From NCBI GenBank assembly GCA_965661115.1, contig CBFICO010000068.1, positions 1 to 12,831 of the forward strand: DNA of 12,831 nucleotides, written 5' to 3'. Below the pieces are notes generated by a model, which saw only the letters and a program-made list of their open reading frames with translations, searched no databases and was not told the DNA's origin. Source of the stretch: UBA6770 sp965661115 (GTDB lineage: Bacteria; Bacteroidota; Bacteroidia; Flavobacteriales_G; Salibacteraceae). Every line of letters starts with the position of its first letter. Within the stretch, counting starts at the first letter, position 1. This document shows positions 7,508 to 12,831 of the stretch, in pieces. The position numbers were made by a program, and so were the translations under genes.

Positions 7508-7515
7508 CAAATATA
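7508..7515 (-). promoter_or_regulatory. Bacteroidota -7 box for the ABC-F gene
   Basis: The minus strand reads TATATTTG followed by CCGACC and ATG (7501). This is an exact TAnnTTTG match, so the predicted leader is only about 0-5 nt. It rules against the TTG at 7510 as start codon, since that TTG is part of the box. No clear -33 element is seen. Confidence 0.55.
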
Positions 7516-7554
7516 ACCGCAGAAGTTACTCTAGTTCCTTAATTCCTTGGTTTA

Positions 7555-8472
7555 TTACTCTTCTATATTCAGGAAATAAGGTACAGGGTAATGCATCGAA
7601 AAATATCCATAACCACCTTCTACATTTGTGGGTAAGGTAGCAGGCTCTCCAACAAAAGGTATGGTGTTATTTGAACGTTCTCTCGATTGAAGGAAGGTGT
7701 AATAATCTTCTGAAATATTTGATAACGTATAAAAGATGGTATCTTGGGTGGTAACGTTTAAATCAAAAATGGTGATGTCTTTTGAAATGTTTGAACCATC
7801 CAGTCCTTCATCGGTAAACAGCCAAGTTTGGGAATAGTCGCTAAAAATGTTTCCAAAACCAGAAAAATCGCTTTGCGGCGCCCCACCTTTTCGACCCCCA
7901 ATGTCACTTCCAAAGCCGGGTGTTACTCCTACTTCCTCGTTGGGGATTCTTGGATTAATGTACACGTTGAACATGTAAAAGTTAGCCCCAACGGGGTCGT
8001 TGAAATTGAAGTTTAGATTTAAGTTTTTTTCGCCAGTAGGACGGGGATCAATCTTGGCTGATCCATTTTGGATAGCTACTGGAGGTAATACTGTAGTTGA
8101 AGCAGAAATAGTTTGCTTGTTGTTTTTGTCGTTCACGTTTAAGGTATAGGTTACGCCTTCTTCTTGCAATACATCTAAACTAAAGTATAAACCTGGCTGC
8201 AACTCAGGTAAATCTACCGAGCGATTGTTGAAATCAACCGTAACTACTGCATCGGTAATCAGGTAACTGTTTAAATCGTCTTCTGTAAAACCGCCCTGTG
8301 TTCCATCAGATAAAGCGCTAAACGAACGCGTTAAAACCAACAACATTCCTCTGTCTGGAACAATTTGATTACCCAACACAGGTTTGCTTTCCGCTTGCGC
8401 TATTTCTAAATCTATTGGCTCTGGTGTACATCCAATTGCCAAAAAAGCTAATATGACTGCTAAGTACCTCAT
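7555..8472 (-). CDS. DUF4249 outer-membrane lipoprotein, partner of the TonB receptor
   Basis: This 305-residue protein begins with a lipoprotein signal peptide (MRYLAVILAFLAIGC) with lipidation at Cys15, followed by TPEPIDLE, which contains acidic residues. The remainder fits DUF4249: a first strand with LVLTRSFSAL, then the segment SYLITDAVVTV, then GVTYTLNVNDK and ASTTVLPPV, and an aromatic C-terminal part. The family occurs in Bacteroidota beside TonB-dependent receptors that lack SusD. It is thought to help at the outer membrane, but its biochemical role is not established. The start ATG (8472-8470) shares its A with the TAA stop of the receptor gene (TAATG), so translation is probably coupled and the two are one operon. 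ATG 8472 also gives a complete signal peptide. Surface or periplasmic orientation cannot be settled from the sequence. Confidence 0.9.
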   Translation of the reverse strand: MRYLAVILAFLAIGCTPEPIDLEIAQAESKPVLGNQIVPDRGMLLVLTRSFSALSDGTQGGFTEDDLNSYLITDAVVTVDFNNRSVDLPELQPGLYFSLDVLQEEGVTYTLNVNDKNNKQTISASTTVLPPVAIQNGSAKIDPRPTGEKNLNLNFNFNDPVGANFYMFNVYINPRIPNEEVGVTPGFGSDIGGRKGGAPQSDFSGFGNIFSDYSQTWLFTDEGLDGSNISKDITIFDLNVTTQDTIFYTLSNISEDYYTFLQSRERSNNTIPFVGEPATLPTNVEGGYGYFSMHYPVPYFLNIEE

Positions 8473-10778
8473 TAGAAACTGAAATTATAGGAGAAATAGG
8501 GCAAAAAGCCGAACAACCCGGGTTGAACATATTTATATCCTGTTTGAGTGGGTTCAATTTGCACTTGAAAAGGAGCCGCTTGATTGTACACGTTGTATGC
8601 TCCTACATTCCATGCACCTTGCCATCTACCGTTGAATTTTTTGTTGGGCTTATACACCAAATTCAAATCTAATCGGTGACTTGGCGATAGACTTATGGCG
8701 TTTCGCTCGGAATAAATTGGTACAATGTCTATTCCTGTTAGGGTAGGGTTAGGCACAATATATTGGCCGGTTTGAGCTGTAAAACGAGGACCCGAGCTGT
8801 AAACCCAAATTGCCGATACTGTAAAACGTTTGGTTAAATCGTATGAAAAGGTGGAGCTAAAGTCATGACGTCTGTCGTATCTGGCCCAAAATCTATTTCC
8901 GTTGTTTAGCTCATCGAACAATCTGGTGGACCAAGAGAGGGTGTAGCCTATCCAGCCAGTGAAGTTTCCTCTTCGTTTTTTGAGTAAAAATTCAGTACCG
9001 TACGCGTCACCACGGCCTTGTAGGAGTTCTTCTTCAAAATCGTTGTTTAAGATTAGGTTAGCCCCTTCTTTGTATTCAATTACATCTTGCATGTACTTGT
9101 AATAACCTTCAACAGTAAATGTGGTTTTTACTTTTGGAAAAAGGTGATCGTATCCAACTGCTACTTGGTCGGCCGTCATTGGACGTACACTATTGGTAAC
9201 CGGATACCAGAGGTCGGTTGGCAAAACAACGCTAGCGCTTGAAACGCGGTGCAAATACTGTCTCATTCTTGAATATGACAGCTTTACTGTATTGTTTTCG
9301 TTAATGGTGTATCTGCTTGCAAGGCGAGGTTCAAAACCCAAGTAGTTTTTGCCATCTGCCAAGGAGCCGCTTAATCTTAAACCGTAATCCACAGCTAACA
9401 AACCGCCAAAGAATTTTTGTTTAGAAACTCCGTAGGCAGCATATTCCAAGTTGTTTATTTCTGGTCCCGCATTACTTTCTAAAAAGGCTGAAATTTCTCC
9501 CGTTGTATTGATAATGTTAGGTGTAAATCTTCTAAAAATAATATCAGAGCCGTATTCAATTGTGTGGTATTTATTTCGTCTGTAAGTAAACTTTGGTTTT
9601 AATCCAGCGTCCAAAACATTGGAGGATACTTTTAAAGAGTTTTCATCAAAGCGTCCGTTTATGTTGTACGAGAAGAGGGTGTTTACCAGGCTGATATCTG
9701 AGGATAATTTGGCAGAGTAAATTCTGTTCCATTTTACAGATTGGGTAAAATTGAATTTATCGTAACCGAAGTTTGAGTTAAATGCGTCTTGATCTCCACC
9801 TTCTTCCGCAACCGAAAGAATGTCTTCACCAAAGTAAACGCTGTACCAAAGGGTGTTTTTGTCGTTGATTTGATAACCTACTTTTCCGTTAGCGTCGTAA
9901 AAGTAATAGGGGATATCCTCATCAACTATACGAGCTACTCGATCAATATAGGTGCGGCGACCAGAAACTAAAACGCTTCCTTTTCCTTTTGCAAACGGAG
10001 CTTGAAGAGTAAGGCGAGAAGACAACAGTCCAATTCCACCTTGCCCTTTTAGCGTATCGGTAAATTCGCTCTTAGATTCCACATCAATTACAGAAGATAA
10101 CCGCCCACCGTAATTTGCCGGAAATGCCCCTTTTAGAATGGTAATATCTTCAACAACATCGTTATTAAAAATGGAGAAAAAGCCAAATAGATGCCCAAAC
10201 TCATAAAGTGGAGCATCATCGTAAATCACCAAGTTTTGATCCGCATTTCCACCGCGCACATACAACCCTGTACTACCTTCAAACCCAGCAGAAATACCAG
10301 GAAGCAATTGAGCTGCTTTTATAATGTCCACTTCACCACCAATGGCAGGTAGGTATTTTATTTCGCGCATGTCTAGTTTTACCGCGCTCATTTGGGTAGA
10401 TTGAACGGCTTCAGCTTCTTCTGATATTTCAGCGGTGACTTCAAAAGTTTCAAGTTGCTGTAGGTTTTGGCTGAGTTTAATATTTTTTTTCTTCTTGAGC
10501 TCTTCTAATGTTAGGGTTAGTTTTTGGTAACCCACAAATGAAATCTCCACTAAACTTGAGTCCGTTATTTTGCTTGATTTAGGAATAGAGAATGAAAACT
10601 CGCCATTTTCGTCTGAGGTGGTGCCGTAGTTGGTATTGGCTATTTTAATAGTAGCAAAGGGTAAAGGGGCACCCGCGGAAGCGTCTTTTAGTTTGCCTGA
10701 AACAGTCTCTTGCGCCATCAGTAATTGAACTGAAAATAGCAAACAAAAACTTAGTAGTATTTTGAGTGTGGTGCTCAT
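8472..10778 (-). CDS. TonB-dependent outer-membrane receptor with carboxypeptidase-D-like N-domain
   Basis: This 768-residue protein has a signal peptide (residues 1-23, cleavage expected after LLMAQ). A carboxypeptidase-regulatory-like beta-sandwich (about 26-105) follows, containing PLPFATIKI and TTSDENGEFSF. The TonB plug (about 120-230) includes LPAIGGEVDI near 143, the YVRGGNADQ segment near 172 and ANYGGRLSSVIDV. The rest is a beta-barrel of aromatic-rich strands ending in the outer-membrane signature SYNFSF. It would import a substrate across the outer membrane using TonB-ExbBD energy; the substrate cannot be told. No SusD gene follows; instead a DUF4249 lipoprotein overlaps its stop codon. 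An upstream in-frame ATG at 10814 would add 12 residues before the signal peptide; ATG 10778 is preferred because it puts MSTTLKILLSF at the N-terminus. No clear -7 box or terminator was seen in the 91-bp gap to the glycosyltransferase gene, so the promoter is unknown. Confidence 0.95.
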   Translation of the reverse strand: MSTTLKILLSFCLLFSVQLLMAQETVSGKLKDASAGAPLPFATIKIANTNYGTTSDENGEFSFSIPKSSKITDSSLVEISFVGYQKLTLTLEELKKKKNIKLSQNLQQLETFEVTAEISEEAEAVQSTQMSAVKLDMREIKYLPAIGGEVDIIKAAQLLPGISAGFEGSTGLYVRGGNADQNLVIYDDAPLYEFGHLFGFFSIFNNDVVEDITILKGAFPANYGGRLSSVIDVESKSEFTDTLKGQGGIGLLSSRLTLQAPFAKGKGSVLVSGRRTYIDRVARIVDEDIPYYFYDANGKVGYQINDKNTLWYSVYFGEDILSVAEEGGDQDAFNSNFGYDKFNFTQSVKWNRIYSAKLSSDISLVNTLFSYNINGRFDENSLKVSSNVLDAGLKPKFTYRRNKYHTIEYGSDIIFRRFTPNIINTTGEISAFLESNAGPEINNLEYAAYGVSKQKFFGGLLAVDYGLRLSGSLADGKNYLGFEPRLASRYTINENNTVKLSYSRMRQYLHRVSSASVVLPTDLWYPVTNSVRPMTADQVAVGYDHLFPKVKTTFTVEGYYKYMQDVIEYKEGANLILNNDFEEELLQGRGDAYGTEFLLKKRRGNFTGWIGYTLSWSTRLFDELNNGNRFWARYDRRHDFSSTFSYDLTKRFTVSAIWVYSSGPRFTAQTGQYIVPNPTLTGIDIVPIYSERNAISLSPSHRLDLNLVYKPNKKFNGRWQGAWNVGAYNVYNQAAPFQVQIEPTQTGYKYVQPGLFGFLPYFSYNFSF

Positions 10779-10869
10779 AGTTGAACGCTGTGCTAACGCA
10801 ATCGCAAGTTGCATATTGTAAACGCTTTAAAGTATTAGTTGGTTGAGCTAAAAAGTGAAAATTTGTTGC

Positions 10870-11907
10870 TTAAGGTTTCCAGCCAAGATCTGAGAACTTG
10901 TCGATCTTTTTTGCAAAGAATGCCCACACCATACTCCTAGGGTACATGCCGCGCAGGTTTGGGTTGTTTTTCAGTTTATTTACGGCACTTCGTTTCTTAA
11001 GCCATTTAGGCAAATACCATAAAAACTGAATATGAGCTTTGCTAACGGCAGGAACAGTTTTCCAGTTTCCGTCGGCAGCCATTTTTAGCAGTGTTAGAAA
11101 ATCCATACAAAAGCGCAATGGAATTTTCCAAAGCGACTCGTAAGGAGGTAGGTTTTTGAGCATCATAATAAGGTTGTTGCGATGGTTTCTGAACACTTTT
11201 GCGGGACTACCATATTTAATAATGAATCCGCCCATGTGGTAAACCACCGATTTTGGCTGAAACATAATTTTATACCCCATATTTTTGAGACGCCAACACA
11301 GGTCAATTTCTTCCATGTGAGCAAAGAAATCATTGTCTAAACCTCCCGCTTCATGATATAAATCCGCACGTATAAAAAGGCAAGCACCCGAAGCCCAAAA
11401 GATTTCTTGAACGGTATCGTATTGTCCGTTATCTTCTTCTACTTTATTTACCATTCTGCCACGACAAAATGGGTAACCTAAATGGTCAATAAAGCCACCT
11501 GCAGCTCCTGCGTATTCAAAATCAGAGCGTCTATCCCAGCTCATTATTTTTGGTTGTACTCCGGCTATTTTCTTGTCGGAATCTAACAAATCAACTGCGG
11601 CTTCAGTGAAGTTTGGGGTGACTTCAATATCAGAGCTAATTAGGCAGTAATATTCCGCTTCAATTTGTGCTAAACTCTCGCAATATCCGTTTGTAAATCC
11701 GTGGTTTTCTTTAAGTGTAATTAGCCTAACATCTTGATGATTGGATAGAACATAATCGCCAAGGTCGTCTGCTGAAGCATTGTCAACTACCACAATTTCG
11801 TAGTTCTTGTTGGTGGGAATACTCGACATTATGAGCGGTAAATAATTCTTTACCAATTCTAAGCTGTTGTAGCTCAATAAAACAATTGCAAGTTTGGGTT
11901 TTGACAT
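10870..11907 (-). CDS. Family 2 glycosyltransferase (rhamnosyltransferase-like)
   Basis: This 345-residue protein has a GT-A fold at the N-terminus: LAIVLLSYNS (6-15), EIVVVDNAS with nucleotide-binding Asp42, and the SSD motif ending at Asp93 (metal/sugar-nucleotide site). WASGACLFIR and GGLDNDFFAHMEEIDLCWRL follow; MEEID (198-202) holds the presumed catalytic base region. These patterns match inverting GT2 enzymes annotated as rhamnosyl- or other sugar transferases of envelope glycans. The C-terminal ~100 residues are basic and aromatic and contain no strong membrane helix, so it is probably cytoplasmic or membrane-peripheral. Donor and acceptor are unknown. It has its own -7 box at 11934, and its start is 48 bp downstream of the GWxTD gene's stop. 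Confidence 0.93.
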   Translation of the reverse strand: MSKPKLAIVLLSYNSLELVKNYLPLIMSSIPTNKNYEIVVVDNASADDLGDYVLSNHQDVRLITLKENHGFTNGYCESLAQIEAEYYCLISSDIEVTPNFTEAAVDLLDSDKKIAGVQPKIMSWDRRSDFEYAGAAGGFIDHLGYPFCRGRMVNKVEEDNGQYDTVQEIFWASGACLFIRADLYHEAGGLDNDFFAHMEEIDLCWRLKNMGYKIMFQPKSVVYHMGGFIIKYGSPAKVFRNHRNNLIMMLKNLPPYESLWKIPLRFCMDFLTLLKMAADGNWKTVPAVSKAHIQFLWYLPKWLKKRSAVNKLKNNPNLRGMYPRSMVWAFFAKKIDKFSDLGWKP

Positions 11908-11933
11908 TACTTGTGTTCCGCTAAAAAAGTCCG

Positions 11934-11941
11934 CAAATATA
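11934..11941 (-). promoter_or_regulatory. Bacteroidota -7 box for the glycosyltransferase gene
   Basis: The minus strand reads TATATTTG, identical to the box before the ABC-F gene, and is followed by CGGAC. It predicts a leader of roughly 20-25 nt to ATG 11907. It lies between the GWxTD stop codon and the glycosyltransferase start, so the latter can be expressed separately. No -33 element is obvious. Confidence 0.5.
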
Positions 11942-11955
11942 TTGGTATTCTTATG

Positions 11956-12831
11956 TTAGCGCGGATTATCCCAATATTCTCTAGCACGCCCGCCACGAGA
12001 ATAACCAGGGTCGGTTTGGTCTAAATCGTAAAGTGAGGTGTTTCTCATTTTTAGCATCATTTCCCAACGCGGATTATTGGTTTCCTCAAATATGGTAGAA
12101 TGCAGCACTTCATAGTCGTTAGTTACGTTATCGTTCGACCAAAAAACAAAACGCCCGTTGGTTTGATTGTTAATTTGAAAGTAATGCCAAATCTCGTAAG
12201 GATAGGAGTTAGGTTCGTTCGGAACTTCCATTCTAGAATTTGGTTTGCCGTATTTTAAATACACTCTACCACGGTCCGTATTGTACCCTTTTCGGATTCT
12301 AGTTCCAAAGATTTTGTCAACGGCCTTTACGTTTGTCCAATATTCCTCCCATTCTTGCTCTGGGTTAAGTTCGTTCCTCTTTACCCAAAATGCGTAGAAA
12401 TACTTTTTCATAACTTCTAGCGAAGTATCGTTTTTGTTTTGCGTGTAGTTATCTATAAACCGTTGCTCAGATTGATCGGCAATCGGACGTAAACAAGCTA
12501 CATATTCCTTAATAGTGTCAATGCTTTGAATTGGATCCACAAACGTTGAAGCGGTAGATATTTGAGACAAATCAACATCTTTGTTATCAGCCTCTATATT
12601 GCTTCTTTGAAAGTATATGCTTTGGTGGGCAAGCAACTGATTGTTTTTATTTCGAGATTCAATAATCAAATCGTAATTACCCGATTTGAGTTCTTCAATA
12701 TTAAACTCGCGCAGTACTACGTTTACGGGTTCAGCTTTTTGTCTGATGTAACCAACGTAGCTATTGAGTAATTGAGTGTTTTCGTGTTTGGCAATGTAGT
12801 ACTTAACCAAAAACAAATCGTCTTGCAAGAG
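11956..12831 (-). CDS. GWxTD-domain protein, 5' end outside window
   Basis: The frame is open to the right edge (12829-12831 reads Leu), so the N-terminus and any signal peptide are missing; 291 residues are visible. Its central part holds the block GYNTD-RGRVYLKYGKP (GYNTD encoded at 12288-12274), then EVPNEPNSYPYEIWHYF. This matches the GWxTD domain, although the usual Trp is Tyr here. Upstream sequence is beta-rich (SGNYDLIIESRNK, HQSIYFQRS), then a helical stretch (VMKKYFYAFWVKR, EQEWEEYWTNV). The C-terminus is Arg/Gly/Asn-rich (REYWDNPR). The domain is found in proteins of Bacteroidota and related bacteria and its function is unknown. The 48-bp gap to the glycosyltransferase contains a separate promoter candidate. 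The TTG at 12828 is not the real start, because the frame continues beyond it. Confidence 0.85.
   Translation of the reverse strand, partial: LLQDDLFLVKYYIAKHENTQLLNSYVGYIRQKAEPVNVVLREFNIEELKSGNYDLIIESRNKNNQLLAHQSIYFQRSNIEADNKDVDLSQISTASTFVDPIQSIDTIKEYVACLRPIADQSEQRFIDNYTQNKNDTSLEVMKKYFYAFWVKRNELNPEQEWEEYWTNVKAVDKIFGTRIRKGYNTDRGRVYLKYGKPNSRMEVPNEPNSYPYEIWHYFQINNQTNGRFVFWSNDNVTNDYEVLHSTIFEETNNPRWEMMLKMRNTSLYDLDQTDPGYSRGGRAREYWDNPR

Noticed and set aside
7555..10778. SusC/SusD-type polysaccharide utilisation locus
   Set aside because: There is a TonB receptor, but no SusD-like protein, glycoside hydrolase or regulator; the partner is a DUF4249 lipoprotein.
10776..10814. Upstream ATG at 10814 as start of the TonB receptor
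   Set aside because: It would place 12 extra residues before a well-formed signal peptide; the ATG at 10778 is the better start.
10870..12831. Glycosyltransferase plus GWxTD gene as part of a new surface-polysaccharide cluster
   Set aside because: Only one glycosyltransferase is present, with its own promoter candidate, and its neighbours are unrelated. The window ends before more context is visible.
1..12831. CRISPR arrays, tRNA or rRNA genes, insertion sequences
   Set aside because: No regularly spaced repeats, no tRNA-like or rRNA segments, and no transposase-like frames were found on either strand.

Overview
The window looks like a chromosomal segment of a marine- or flavobacteria-like member of the Bacteroidota. 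Four things support this: an AT-rich genome; Bacteroidota-type -7 boxes (TAnnTTTG) in front of several genes with no clear Shine-Dalgarno sequences; Bacteroidota-typical gene families (TonB-dependent receptor plus DUF4249 lipoprotein, GWxTD protein, zinc-free L31, the alternative GlmU-like protein); and lipoprotein and outer-membrane signals. The species cannot be named from the sequence.

Layout. Positions 1-1147 (minus) carry the 5' part of a surface/periplasmic lipoprotein with an N-terminal Ig-like region and a parallel beta-helix; it leaves the window on the left. From a divergent 133-bp promoter region, ribosomal protein L31 type B (1281-1535, plus) is transcribed and closed by a strong intrinsic terminator. 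Then follow a GlmU-like sugar nucleotidyltransferase/acyltransferase (1620-2801) and the ATP-dependent protease Lon (2881-5322), both plus. Lon converges on the next gene across a 223-bp AT-rich, repeat-containing spacer. Everything to the right is on the minus strand. In transcription order it is: a 5'-truncated GWxTD-domain protein (12831-11956), a family 2 glycosyltransferase (11907-10870), a TonB-dependent outer-membrane receptor (10778-8472) translationally coupled by a TAATG overlap to a DUF4249 lipoprotein (8472-7555), and an ABC-F ATPase (7501-5546).

How the genes relate. The receptor and the DUF4249 lipoprotein form a clear two-gene outer-membrane unit, probably for uptake of an unidentified substrate. 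The other genes are mostly housekeeping: translation (L31, ABC-F), proteolysis (Lon), and cell-envelope or sugar metabolism (GlmU-like, glycosyltransferase). They seem to be adjacent rather than one pathway.

I found no mobile element, CRISPR array, RNA gene or convincing new defence or biosynthetic system. The points worth a second look are small. Two genes have -7 boxes so close to the start codon that their mRNAs would be nearly leaderless, and this decides one start. There is a palindrome beside the L31 promoter, a 16-bp repeat flanking the L31 terminator, a repeat-rich spacer after lon, and degenerate signature motifs in two proteins.
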